Assembly (NCBI RefSeq): GCF_014651015.1
Contig: NZ_BMWB01000031.1
Location: forward strand, 41,605 to 77,673
From: Streptomyces xantholiticus
GTDB lineage: Bacteria; Actinomycetota; Actinomycetes; Streptomycetales; Streptomycetaceae
Length of the DNA: 36,069 nt
Direction of reading: 5' to 3'
The notes under the pieces were generated by a model. The model had not been told where the DNA came from. It was given only the letters and a program-made list of their open reading frames with translations, and made no database searches. Position numbers and translations under genes: made by a program. Below are positions 8,471-16,718 of the stretch, piece by piece (positions within the stretch are counted from its first letter, which is position 1; every line of letters starts with the position of its first letter).

Positions 8471-8508
8471 CACCGCTTGTCGGCAGGGTCTCACCGCTTG
8501 TCGGCAGG
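8471..8508. repeat. 21-bp tandem duplication at the DUF3046 stop
   Basis: The 17-mer CACCGCTTGTCGGCAGG occurs at 8471-8487 and again at 8492-8508, a period of 21 bp (seven codons). The second copy encodes the end of the DUF3046 gene including its TGA stop; in the first copy the stop has become TGG. The last codons of the gene have thus been duplicated beyond the stop. Confidence 0.85.
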
Positions 8509-8685
8509 AATGTCCATGGCTGCGCAGACGGCCCGCCACACGTCCTTCGTCTCCCATCCCGCGGCCAGTGCCTCCTGGATCGTACGGCCGCCCAGCTCGG
8601 CCATCACATGATCCCGCGCGAAGGAGTCCGCGTACGCCGCACCGAAGTGGTCCGCCATGCGCTCCCAGAAAATCGTCAACCGCAT
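8491..8685 (-). CDS. DUF3046 family protein
   Basis: Small actinobacterial protein of 64 residues without known function. The family pattern is clear: MRLTIFWERMADHFG at the start, then FARDHVMAELGGRTIQEAL and a terminal WRAVCAA segment. In many actinobacteria it is encoded close to recA, as here. The start has GGGGG just before the ATG; a GATACT box at 8697-8692 would place a transcription start on or next to the ATG, so leaderless translation is possible. It points away from the next gene at 8766 across an 80-bp divergent promoter region. About 216 bp without a recognisable gene separate it from the AI-2E gene. Confidence 0.9.
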   Translation of the reverse strand: MRLTIFWERMADHFGAAYADSFARDHVMAELGGRTIQEALAAGWETKDVWRAVCAAMDIPADKR

Positions 8686-8730
8686 GCCCCCAGTATCCAG
8701 CTCCTGAGAGTGCAGCCCTGTCCGTACCCC

Positions 8731-8758
8731 TTGCCGAAAGCACTTTCCGCTCTACCGT
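8731..8758 (+). promoter_or_regulatory. Candidate promoter giving a leaderless mRNA
   Basis: TTGCCG (8731-8736), 16 nt, TACCGT (8753-8758). The predicted start, 7-8 nt later, coincides with the ATG at 8766. No Shine-Dalgarno sequence is present before that ATG, which agrees with leaderless translation. Confidence 0.45.
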
Positions 8759-8765
8759 CTGGAAC

Positions 8766-9701
8766 ATGGCTGGAAACGGAGCAACCACCGACCCTTCTCC
8801 CGCGTCCGCGCTCGCGCGGGCCGAGCGCTTCATCTGGCTGACGGCCCGGGTGCTCGAGCAGCGGCGGTTCGCCCACGACTTCCTCGGCGGCAGCCCTGAT
8901 GCGGTGGAAACAGCACTGGCCGCCTACCTCAACGAGGACGGTGGCTACGGCCACGCCCTCGAACCGGATCTGCGCGGCCCGGTCAGTCAGCCGCTGCACA
9001 CCGGTCACGCCCTGCGGGTGCTCGACTCCATCGGCCGCTGCGGCGGCATGCGGGTGGAGCGCATGTGCCGCTACCTCACCGATGTGTCCACGAAGGAGGG
9101 CGCGCTGCCGGCCGTTCACCCCTCCCAGCGTGGCTATCCGGCCGCTCCGTTCCTGCGGGTCGTCGACGACCCGCCGAGCGAGCTGCTCGCGACGGGCCCG
9201 GTGGTCGGTCTGCTGCACCGCAACCAGGTGTGGCACGCGTGGCTCTTCCGGGCCACCGACTTCTGCTGGTCCGCGGTGGACGGGATCGAGAAGTCGCACC
9301 CCTACGAGATCGAGGCGGCCGTGGCGTTCCTCGACGGCGTACCGGACCGCCCCCGCGCGGAGGCCGCGGCGGACCGGCTCGGCCGGATCGTGCGCGAGCA
9401 GCGGCTCGTCGCCCTGGAGCCGGGGCGGCTCGACGACCAGCCCGTCGCCCCCGGCTACGCACCGGGCGAGCACCACTTCGCGCACGACTACGCCCGAACA
9501 CCCGATTCACTGGCCCGCCGCTGGTTCACGGACGAGGAGATGGCCCGTTCCCTGGAGCACCTGGCGGGTGAGCAGCAGCAGGACGGCGGGTGGCCCATCA
9601 CCTGGCGTGAATGGGCCCCCGGCACCGCTCTGGAGGCACGGCCGATCGTGACGATCGAGGCGCTGCGGACCCTGCGGGCGCACGGCCACCCCATCGGGTG
9701 A
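8766..9701 (+). CDS. Hypothetical protein, terpenoid-cyclase-like (alpha/alpha toroid) fold
   Basis: 311-residue soluble protein of a widespread actinobacterial family without an assigned function. Two segments resemble the QW-type repeats of prenyltransferase/squalene-cyclase alpha-alpha barrels: YLNEDGGYGHALEPDLRGP near residues 57-75 and EQQQDGGWPITWREWAPGTA near 275-295. The DxDD-type catalytic motif of true cyclases is not seen, so enzymatic activity is doubtful. The ATG is chosen because it coincides with the predicted transcription start; the frame is open further upstream but there it overlaps the divergent DUF3046 gene. There is no signal peptide or membrane helix. Its 3' end faces azlD. 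Confidence 0.8.
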   Translation: MAGNGATTDPSPASALARAERFIWLTARVLEQRRFAHDFLGGSPDAVETALAAYLNEDGGYGHALEPDLRGPVSQPLHTGHALRVLDSIGRCGGMRVERMCRYLTDVSTKEGALPAVHPSQRGYPAAPFLRVVDDPPSELLATGPVVGLLHRNQVWHAWLFRATDFCWSAVDGIEKSHPYEIEAAVAFLDGVPDRPRAEAAADRLGRIVREQRLVALEPGRLDDQPVAPGYAPGEHHFAHDYARTPDSLARRWFTDEEMARSLEHLAGEQQQDGGWPITWREWAPGTALEARPIVTIEALRTLRAHGHPIG

Positions 9702-9733
9702 GGCCATGACCGGCCGACCTTTGTCGGGGCGGG

Positions 9734-10042
9734 TCAGCCGCCCAGCGCCCGCACCCCCGCCGTCACGGCCACGGCGGCCCCCACGATCACCAGGAACGGC
9801 GCACGCAGCAGCAGCGCCAGCGCCGCGGCCCCGAGCCCCGTGGCCCGCGCGTCGACGACGAGCGACTGGCCGGTGCTGAAGGTCTGCTGCGCGGTCAGCG
9901 CAGCCAGCAGGGCGACGGGCAGCAGCGCCGCCAGCCGCTGTACGAGAGGCCGCTCGAGCGTGTGGGCCGGTACGAGCAGCCCGACCAGCTTGACGAGGTA
10001 GCAGCCGACCGCCGTCGCTGCGATCGCGATCCATATGCTCAT
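9734..10042 (-). CDS. azlD: AzlD-type branched-chain amino acid exporter subunit
   Basis: Small membrane protein of 102 residues with three to four helices (about 4-24, 38-55 and 68-98), matching the AzlD family. AzlD acts with AzlC as a two-subunit exporter for branched-chain amino acids and analogues; the homologous pair in Corynebacterium is BrnEF. The ATG overlaps the azlC stop (ATGA), the arrangement expected for a complex made in fixed proportion. The substrate here is inferred from the family. Confidence 0.88.
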   Translation of the reverse strand: MSIWIAIAATAVGCYLVKLVGLLVPAHTLERPLVQRLAALLPVALLAALTAQQTFSTGQSLVVDARATGLGAAALALLLRAPFLVIVGAAVAVTAGVRALGG

Positions 10043-10956
10043 CGGTCCTGTTCCTTCCTCTGCGTACGCGTCGTCCGGCCGGCGTGGTCACCGATCGCCC
10101 GCCCCTTGAGCCACAGCACCGCGGGGGCGGCCAGGGCCGCGACGAGCACCGGCACCCCGGCGGGCAGCACGGGCAGGAAGCCGAGCCCGAGCAGCACCGC
10201 GAGCCCTGCCGCCGCCCTTTCCGTGGCCGTACGCAGCATCGGTGCGAGCAGTGCGAGGAAGACCGCCGGGCCCGCCGCGTCCAGTCCCCACGCCTCGGTG
10301 TCACCGAGGGCCTCCGCACCGAGCGCGCCGAGCAGTGTCGTCAGGTTCCACAGCACGTAGAGGGTGAGGCCCGTGAGGGTGAAGCCGATCCGCACGCTGC
10401 GCCGTGTGGGCTGCGCCAGGGCGACGGCGGTGGTCTCGTCGATGACCCAGTGCGCGGCGAAGGGCCGTACGAAGCGGGGCAGCGCGAGCAGTTGCGACAG
10501 CCGCAGCCCGTAGAAGGCGTTGCGCACACCCAGGAAGAAGGCACCGGCCGCGGCGGCGAGCGGGTTGCCGCCGGCGGCGATCGCGCCGACGAGCGCGAAC
10601 TGCGACGCCCCGGTGAACACGAACAGGCTGAGCGCGCAGGTCTGCAGGAGGGTCAGGCCGGACCCGGCGGAGGTCACGCCGAAGGCGAAGCCGGAGAGAC
10701 CTACGGCGATCCCGACGCCGAGTGCGTCCCTGACGACGGCCGAGTCGGGCTTCGGAGCCGGCCCGTCCCCCCGCCCGGGCGTCGTCTCCCCCGGTGCGGA
10801 CGATCCTTCGCACGGCGCGGAATCCTGCCGGGCCGCGGACGCGTCCCCCGGCTCCGGCGGTGTTCCGGGAACGGACACGGCGAGAGTCACGCACGGCACC
10901 GCTTCCCCGGGTCCCTCCCCGGCGGCCATGTCTGGTCGAGCTGTCTGTTCTGCCAC
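10039..10956 (-). CDS. azlC: AzlC-type branched-chain amino acid exporter subunit
   Basis: Large subunit of the AzlCD exporter, about 305 residues. A hydrophilic N-terminal extension of about 75 residues, rich in Pro, Gly and Ser, precedes the membrane core. The family pattern is visible in VRDALGVGIAVGLSGFAFG, then FTGASQFALVGAIAAGGNP and FFLGVRNAFYGLRLS, followed by three or more helices. The GTG at 10956, 10 nt after the stop of the AraC-type gene, is the likely start; an ATG 27 nt further in (10929) is possible. Neither has a good ribosome site, so translation probably depends on coupling to the upstream gene. The order regulator-azlC-azlD suggests the regulator controls export in response to amino acids. 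Confidence 0.87.
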   Translation of the reverse strand: MAEQTARPDMAAGEGPGEAVPCVTLAVSVPGTPPEPGDASAARQDSAPCEGSSAPGETTPGRGDGPAPKPDSAVVRDALGVGIAVGLSGFAFGVTSAGSGLTLLQTCALSLFVFTGASQFALVGAIAAGGNPLAAAAGAFFLGVRNAFYGLRLSQLLALPRFVRPFAAHWVIDETTAVALAQPTRRSVRIGFTLTGLTLYVLWNLTTLLGALGAEALGDTEAWGLDAAGPAVFLALLAPMLRTATERAAAGLAVLLGLGFLPVLPAGVPVLVAALAAPAVLWLKGRAIGDHAGRTTRTQRKEQDR

Positions 10957-10966
10957 GTCGGGGACG

Positions 10967-11839
10967 TTACGCAGGGCCCCCGCCCGCGGTCTTGTACGTT
11001 CTTGCACGCTCTCGCCGGTACGCCCCGGGAGGGACGCCGACGATCCGGGTGAAGTGGCGGTTCAGGTGGGGCTGGTCGGTGAAGCCGACCGCGACGGCCG
11101 CCTCGGAAGGAGGTGTGCCGACGTCCAGGAGGAGGCGGGCGCGCCGGACTCGCGCGTCCGTGAGCCAGGTGTGCGGCGGCAACCCGTAGGCCGCCTTGAA
11201 GGCCCGCAGCAGCGCGAACGGGCTGACGCCGAGCTGCTGCGCCAGTTCCTCGAGGGACGGCGGGTCCGCCATCCGCTCCTCGAGGAGCTGCTTGGCGGCT
11301 GCCGCTGTCCGCGCCCCTGCCGCGAGGGGTGTACGGGCCGGGAGGGAGCGCCCGTGGCGCCGCAGGAGTGTGGCGACGGTGAGGCGCAGGACGCTGTCCG
11401 CGGCGAGGGCGTTGCCCGCCTCGGCCGCACGGTGCACCTCGTGCACGAGCCGGGCGGTGTCCGGGTCCTCGACGATCGTCTCGGCGAAGCCGGCCGTCCC
11501 GCGCAGCGTCGTCGTCTCCTCCGCGATCGTGGCCACGAGCTTCGAGGACGGGTAGAGGGTGGAGTACACCCAGCCTTCCGGGACACCGGCCTTGGCCGAG
11601 TGCGGCACCTCCGGGTTGATCATGACGACGGTGCCGGGCCTTGCCCGCACGGTGCCCTCGGGAAGGAACACGTCCTCGATACCGCGGCGGACGGCGCCGA
11701 AGACGAATCCCTCATGGCTGTGCCGGGGGAAGGAGTGGCGCACGTAGCGGGCCTGCAGCAGGTCCAGGCCGGGCACGCCCGGGTACTGCCAGTGCCGTGC
11801 CCACTCGCCCTTCGTGTCCGGCGCCGGGTCCTTCTCCAT
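10967..11839 (-). CDS. AraC family transcriptional regulator
   Basis: 290-residue regulator. Residues of about 20-130 form a cupin-like ligand-binding domain (segments RHSHEGFVFGAVRRG and VVMINPEVPHS). The C-terminal part from about 180 carries the two helix-turn-helix motifs of the AraC/XylS type: LEELAQQLGVSPFALLRAFK and the second helix set ending VAVGFTDQPHLNRHFTRIVG-VPP. It is the first gene of a three-gene unit with azlC and azlD, so it most likely senses an exported amino acid or analogue and controls this operon. A perfect 15-bp palindrome lies 42 bp upstream of its start. The effector is unknown. Confidence 0.9.
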   Translation of the reverse strand: MEKDPAPDTKGEWARHWQYPGVPGLDLLQARYVRHSFPRHSHEGFVFGAVRRGIEDVFLPEGTVRARPGTVVMINPEVPHSAKAGVPEGWVYSTLYPSSKLVATIAEETTTLRGTAGFAETIVEDPDTARLVHEVHRAAEAGNALAADSVLRLTVATLLRRHGRSLPARTPLAAGARTAAAAKQLLEERMADPPSLEELAQQLGVSPFALLRAFKAAYGLPPHTWLTDARVRRARLLLDVGTPPSEAAVAVGFTDQPHLNRHFTRIVGVPPGAYRRERARTYKTAGGGPA

Positions 11840-11880
11840 GCGGCCATTCTGCGCCCGGCGACGATCCGGCGGGACGGCCG

Positions 11881-11895
11881 GTCCAGGTCCTGGAC
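11881..11895. promoter_or_regulatory. 15-bp palindrome upstream of the AraC-type gene
   Basis: GTCCAGG-T-CCTGGAC is a perfect 7-1-7 inverted repeat in the 205-bp divergent region between the AraC-type gene and lhr, 42 bp before the AraC-type start and 150 bp before lhr. It could be an operator for the regulator itself or for another repressor. AraC proteins more often bind direct repeats, so the assignment is uncertain. Confidence 0.4.
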
Positions 11896-12015
11896 ACGAA
11901 GGCCGGGTGCGCGTCGATCAGGCTCCGCCGGCCGGCAGAACGACGTGCGGACAACCCGGCAGGGCGTCGGTCGGTGTCGGAGCCGCGACCGCCGGAACCC
12001 GCGTACCACTCTCGA

Positions 12016-12037
12016 TGTCAGTGGTCGGGTGCACGAT
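12016..12037 (+). promoter_or_regulatory. lhr promoter, PafBC/RecA-NDp type
   Basis: TGTCAGTG (12016-12023), eight bases, then CACGAT (12032-12037). Against TGTCRGTG-N8-TAnnnT only the first base of the -10 element differs. The predicted start, 7-8 nt on, falls at the ATG at 12045, which has no usable Shine-Dalgarno sequence. The same motif occurs perfectly in front of recA in this window. Confidence 0.65.
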
Positions 12038-12044
12038 GGTGGGC

Positions 12045-15000
12045 ATGGCCAGGACTGCGCTCGACTCCTTCTCCCCCGCGACCCGTGGCTGGTTCTCGGG
12101 GGCGTTCAACGCGCCCACCGCCGCGCAGGAGGGAGCGTGGAAGGCCATCGGCGAGGGCTCGGACGTCCTGGTGGTGGCTCCGACGGGCTCGGGCAAGACG
12201 CTGGCCGCCTTCCTGGCCGCCCTGGACCGGCTGGCGTCCACTCCCCCGCCTGCGGAGGCGAAGAAGCGCTGCCGCGTGCTGTACGTGTCACCGCTGAAGG
12301 CCCTCGCGGTCGACGTGGAGCGCAATCTCCGCAGCCCGCTCACCGGAATCAGGCAGGAGTCGGTGCGGCTGGGCCTGGCCGAGCCCGATGTGCGGGTCGG
12401 CATCCGCTCGGGCGACACCCCTGCGGCGGAGCGCCGGTCGCTGGTCTCCAGGCCTCCGGACATTCTGATCACCACGCCCGAGTCGCTGTTCCTGATGCTC
12501 ACGTCGTCCGCCAGGGACGCGCTGACGGGTGTCGAGACGGTGATCCTCGACGAGGTCCACGCTGTCGCGGGCACCAAGAGGGGCGCGCATCTCGCCGTGT
12601 CCCTGGAGCGCCTCGACGGGCTGCTGCCCCGCCCGGTCCGCAGGATCGGCCTGTCGGCGACGGTCCGTCCGGTGGACGAGGTGGCCCGCTATCTGTCGCC
12701 GCAGCGCCGGGTGGAGATCGTCCAGCCGCCTTCCGGCAAGGAGTTCGACCTCTCGGTGGTCGTCCCGGTCGAGGACCTGGGCGAACTCGGGGGTTCCCCC
12801 GCCTCCGACGCCGGCGACGGGGTCGCCGAGAAGCCGTCGATCTGGCCGCATGTCGAGGAGCGCATCGCCGATCTCGTCCAGGCCCACCGCTCCACGATCG
12901 TCTTCGCCAACTCCCGCCGGCTGGCGGAGCGGCTGTGCAACCGCCTCAACGAGATCGCGTACGAGCGGGCCACCGGCGCCCCCATGCCACAGGACGCGCC
13001 GCCGGCGGAGATCATGGCCCAGTCCGGTGCGGCGCAGGGGGCCCCTCCGCTGCTCGCCCGCGCCCACCACGGCTCGGTCTCCAAGGAGCAGCGGGCTCTC
13101 GTCGAGGAGGATCTGAAGGCGGGCCGGCTACCGGCGGTCGTCGCCACCTCGAGCCTCGAACTGGGCATCGACATGGGCGCGGTGGACCTGGTCGTGCAGG
13201 TCGAGTCCCCGCCGTCCGTCGCCTCCGGCCTGCAGCGGGTGGGCCGCGCGGGCCATCAGGTGGGCGCGGTGTCCACGGGCGTGGTCTTCCCCAAGTACCG
13301 GGGCGACCTGGTGCAGGCGGCGGTCGTCACCGAGCGGATGCGCACGGGCTCGATCGAATCGCTGCGCATCCCGTCGAATCCGCTGGACGTGCTGGCCCAG
13401 CAGCTGGTCGCCATGGTGGCCCTGGACAGCTGGCAGTACGACGACCTGCTGGCGCTGGTGCGCCGGGCCGCGCCGTTCGCCTCGCTGCCCGAGTCCGCCT
13501 TCACGGCGGTCCTCGACATGCTCGCCGGCCGTTATCCGTCCGACGCGTTCGCAGAGCTGCGGCCCCGGGTGGTCTGGGACCGGGTGGCGGGCACGGTCAC
13601 GGGCCGTCCGGGGGCGCAGCGCCTGGCCGTCACCTCCGGCGGCACGATCCCGGACCGCGGACTGTTCGGCGTCTTCCTTGCCGGTGCCGACCCGAAGAAG
13701 GGCGGCGGCCGGGTCGGCGAGCTCGACGAGGAGATGGTCTACGAGTCACGGGTGGGCGATGTGTTCACCCTGGGCACCACCTCCTGGCGGATCGAGGACA
13801 TCACCCGCGACCGGGTGCTGGTGTCCCCCGCCCCCGGCGTCCCGGGCCGGCTGCCGTTCTGGAAGGGCGACCAGCTGGGCCGCCCGTTGGAGCTCGGTCG
13901 CGCGGTCGGCGCCTTCCTGCGCGAGGTCGGCGGCCTGTCGGCCGAGGACGGCCGGCTGCGCCTGCTGGCCGCCGGCCTCGACGCCTGGGCGGCGGACAAT
14001 GTGCTCGCCTACCTGGACGAGCAGCGCCGGGCCTGTGGCCACGTGCCCGACGACCGCACGATCCTGGTGGAGCGCTTCCGCGACGAGCTGGGCGACTGGC
14101 GGGTCGTGATCCACTCCCCGTTCGGCGCCCAGGTGCACGCGCCGTGGGCGCTGGCGCTCGGCGCCCGTCTTGCCGAGCGGTACGGCATGGACGCACAGGT
14201 GATGCACGCCGACGACGGCATCGTGCTGCGGCTGCCCGACGCCGACCTGATGGGTCTGGATCTCCTGGACCAGGACCCGGTGCACATCGATTCGTCGTTC
14301 GACAGCGAGCAGGCTCCCGTCGGCGCCGCGGACGCCGTCTTCGAAGCGGGCGAGATCGGTCAGATCGTGACCGATCAGGTCGGTGGTTCCGCCCTGTTCG
14401 CCTCCCGGTTCCGCGAGTGCGCGGCCCGTGCGCTGCTGCTGCCGCGCCGCAGTCCCGGCAAGCGCACGCCGCTGTGGCAGCAGCGCCAGCGGGCGGCCCA
14501 ACTGCTGCAGGTGGCGAGCGAGTTCGGTTCTTTCCCCATCGTCCTCGAAGCCGTCCGCGAATGCCTCCAGGACGTCTTCGACGTCCCCGGGCTCACCGAG
14601 CTGATGGGAGACATCGAGTCCCGCCGTGTCCGTCTGGTCGAGGTCACGACCCCCGAGCCGTCGCCTTTCGCCCGCTCGCTGCTGTTCGGCTATGTCGCCC
14701 AGTTCCTGTACGAGGGCGACTCCCCCCTCGCCGAGCGGCGGGCGGCCGCTCTGTCGCTGGACTCCCGGCTGCTGTCCGAGCTGCTCGGCCAGGCGGAGCT
14801 CCGGGAACTGCTGGACGCGGAGGTGCTCACCGACCTGGAGCGGGAGCTGCAGTGGCTCACCGGCGACCGGCGGGCCAAGGACGTGGAGGGCGTGGCAGAC
14901 CTGCTGCGCGTACTGGGTCCGCTGACCGACGCCGAGCTCGCCGAGCGGGGCAGTGATCCGGCCTGGCCGAAGGAACTCGCCGCGTCCCGCCGCGCCATCC

Positions 15001-16670
15001 GTGTCCGCATCGCGGGCTCCGACCACTGGGCGGCGGTCGAGGACGCCGGGCGGCTGCGCGACGCGCTGGGCACGGCCCTGCCCGTCGGTGTCCCCGAGGC
15101 GTTCACCGAACCGGTCAAGGACCCGTTCGGTGACCTCCTCGCCCGGTTCGCGCGCACGCACGGCCCCTTCACCTCCGCCCAGGCCGCCGCCCGCTTCGGG
15201 CTCGGCGTGGCGGTCACCGAGGGCGGCCTGCAGCGCCTCGCCGCGAGCGGCCGGGTCGTGCAGGGCGAGTTCCATCCGGCGGGCATCGGTCAGGAGTGGT
15301 GCGACGCAGGGGTGCTGCGCCGCCTGCGCAGGCGTTCACTGGCCGCGCTCCGCCAGGAGCTGGAGCCGGTGCCGCCCGCCGCGCTCGCCTCCTTCCTGCC
15401 CCAGTGGCAGCACCTCGGCAGCAACAGCCTTCGCGGCATCGACGGTCTGGCCCGCGCCATCGAGCAGCTCCAAGGCGCCTCGGTGCCGGCCTCCGCCCTC
15501 GAGAAACTGATCCTGCCGTCCCGCGTCTCGCACTACAGCGGCGCCCTGCTCGACGAACTGACCACGACCGGTGAGGTGTTGTGGGCCGGCGCGGGTGCCC
15601 TGCCCGGCAAGGACGGCTGGATCTCCCTCTATCTGGCCGACGCCGCGCCCCTGCTGCTACCGCAGCCGCACCCGCTGGAGGTGACGGCGCTGCACGAGTC
15701 GGTGCTCACGGTCCTCTCCGGCGGCTACGGCCTGTTCTTCCGCCAGATCGCCGACCAGGTGCGAGCGACCACGCACCCGGACGCCACCGATCCGCAACTT
15801 GCCGATGCCCTCTGGGATCTCGCGTGGTCCGGTCGGCTCACCAACGACACCCTGGCGCCGCTGCGCGCCCTGCTCGGCTCCGGCCGAACCGCCGGGTCCA
15901 CCGCCCATCGCGCCAGGCGCACCGTCCCCCGCGGCCGGTACGGCGGCCTCACGGCCGCGGCCCGTCCCGCCTCCCGTACCGGTCCACCTACGGTGAGCGG
16001 CCGCTGGTCGCTGCTGCCGGCCCTCGAGCCGGAGCCGACCCACCGGGCGCACGCCCGGGCGCGGACTCTGCTGGACCGCCACGGTGTGGTGACGCGGGGC
16101 GCGGTGGCGGCCGAGGGCGTCGAGGGCGGCTTCTCCGCCACGTACCGCGTTCTGTCGGCCTTCGAGGACAGCGGACAAGCGCGCCGGGGTTATGTCGTCG
16201 AAGGACTGGGTGCCGCGCAGTTCGCCATGGACGGCGCCGTCGACCGTCTGCGCGCGGCGTCCACGGCGCGAGACCGGTCGGAGGGGCAGGCGGCGCCCCG
16301 CGCGATGGTGCTGGCGGCCGCCGACCCGGCCAATGCCTACGGGGCCGCGCTGCCCTGGCCCGAGCCGCCGGAGGGCGCCGGCCACAAGCCCGGCCGCAAG
16401 GCGGGGTCCCTGGTGGTCCTGGTCGACGGCGAGCTCACGCTGTACATGGAGCGCGGCGGCAAGACACTGCTGGCGTGGGCCACCGACCCCGATTCGCCCG
16501 CACTGCACGCGGCGGCCGGCGCCCTCGCCGCGGCGGCCCGCGAGGGCGCGCTCGGTACGGTCACGGTGGAGCGCGCGAACGGAGCCCCGGCCCTGACCGC
16601 ACCGCTCGCCCGTGCCCTGGAGACGGCCGGGTTCCACGCCACGCCGAGGGGGCTGCGCCTGCGCCCATGA
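12045..16670 (+). CDS. lhr: ATP-dependent helicase Lhr
   Basis: Giant superfamily 2 helicase of 1541 residues, the size of full-length Lhr. It has an N-terminal DEAD/DEAH core: Walker A APTGSGKT with its Lys at residue 51, DEVH at 169-172, the GLSATVRP motif III, and in the second RecA-like domain IVFANSRR, ATSSLELGIDMGAVDLV and QRVGRAGHQVG. The long C-terminal part corresponds to the winged-helix and Lhr-CTD region. In mycobacteria Lhr is a 3'-to-5' DNA translocase induced by DNA damage. Start candidates are 12036 and 12045; the latter is chosen because the promoter predicts a leaderless start there. nei follows after 48 nt, as in mycobacteria, so both repair genes probably share the transcript. 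Confidence 0.95.
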   Translation: MARTALDSFSPATRGWFSGAFNAPTAAQEGAWKAIGEGSDVLVVAPTGSGKTLAAFLAALDRLASTPPPAEAKKRCRVLYVSPLKALAVDVERNLRSPLTGIRQESVRLGLAEPDVRVGIRSGDTPAAERRSLVSRPPDILITTPESLFLMLTSSARDALTGVETVILDEVHAVAGTKRGAHLAVSLERLDGLLPRPVRRIGLSATVRPVDEVARYLSPQRRVEIVQPPSGKEFDLSVVVPVEDLGELGGSPASDAGDGVAEKPSIWPHVEERIADLVQAHRSTIVFANSRRLAERLCNRLNEIAYERATGAPMPQDAPPAEIMAQSGAAQGAPPLLARAHHGSVSKEQRALVEEDLKAGRLPAVVATSSLELGIDMGAVDLVVQVESPPSVASGLQRVGRAGHQVGAVSTGVVFPKYRGDLVQAAVVTERMRTGSIESLRIPSNPLDVLAQQLVAMVALDSWQYDDLLALVRRAAPFASLPESAFTAVLDMLAGRYPSDAFAELRPRVVWDRVAGTVTGRPGAQRLAVTSGGTIPDRGLFGVFLAGADPKKGGGRVGELDEEMVYESRVGDVFTLGTTSWRIEDITRDRVLVSPAPGVPGRLPFWKGDQLGRPLELGRAVGAFLREVGGLSAEDGRLRLLAAGLDAWAADNVLAYLDEQRRACGHVPDDRTILVERFRDELGDWRVVIHSPFGAQVHAPWALALGARLAERYGMDAQVMHADDGIVLRLPDADLMGLDLLDQDPVHIDSSFDSEQAPVGAADAVFEAGEIGQIVTDQVGGSALFASRFRECAARALLLPRRSPGKRTPLWQQRQRAAQLLQVASEFGSFPIVLEAVRECLQDVFDVPGLTELMGDIESRRVRLVEVTTPEPSPFARSLLFGYVAQFLYEGDSPLAERRAAALSLDSRLLSELLGQAELRELLDAEVLTDLERELQWLTGDRRAKDVEGVADLLRVLGPLTDAELAERGSDPAWPKELAASRRAIRVRIAGSDHWAAVEDAGRLRDALGTALPVGVPEAFTEPVKDPFGDLLARFARTHGPFTSAQAAARFGLGVAVTEGGLQRLAASGRVVQGEFHPAGIGQEWCDAGVLRRLRRRSLAALRQELEPVPPAALASFLPQWQHLGSNSLRGIDGLARAIEQLQGASVPASALEKLILPSRVSHYSGALLDELTTTGEVLWAGAGALPGKDGWISLYLADAAPLLLPQPHPLEVTALHESVLTVLSGGYGLFFRQIADQVRATTHPDATDPQLADALWDLAWSGRLTNDTLAPLRALLGSGRTAGSTAHRARRTVPRGRYGGLTAAARPASRTGPPTVSGRWSLLPALEPEPTHRAHARARTLLDRHGVVTRGAVAAEGVEGGFSATYRVLSAFEDSGQARRGYVVEGLGAAQFAMDGAVDRLRAASTARDRSEGQAAPRAMVLAAADPANAYGAALPWPEPPEGAGHKPGRKAGSLVVLVDGELTLYMERGGKTLLAWATDPDSPALHAAAGALAAAAREGALGTVTVERANGAPALTAPLARALETAGFHATPRGLRLRP

Positions 16671-16718
16671 CCCGGCCGTGCCCCGCCCGGCGGCCGCTTC
16701 TCGCGCATCATGGATGCC

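Noticed and set aside
9702..9733. Terminator between the 8766 gene and azlD
   Set aside because: Only a 4-bp stem with mismatches is visible in the 32-bp convergent gap.
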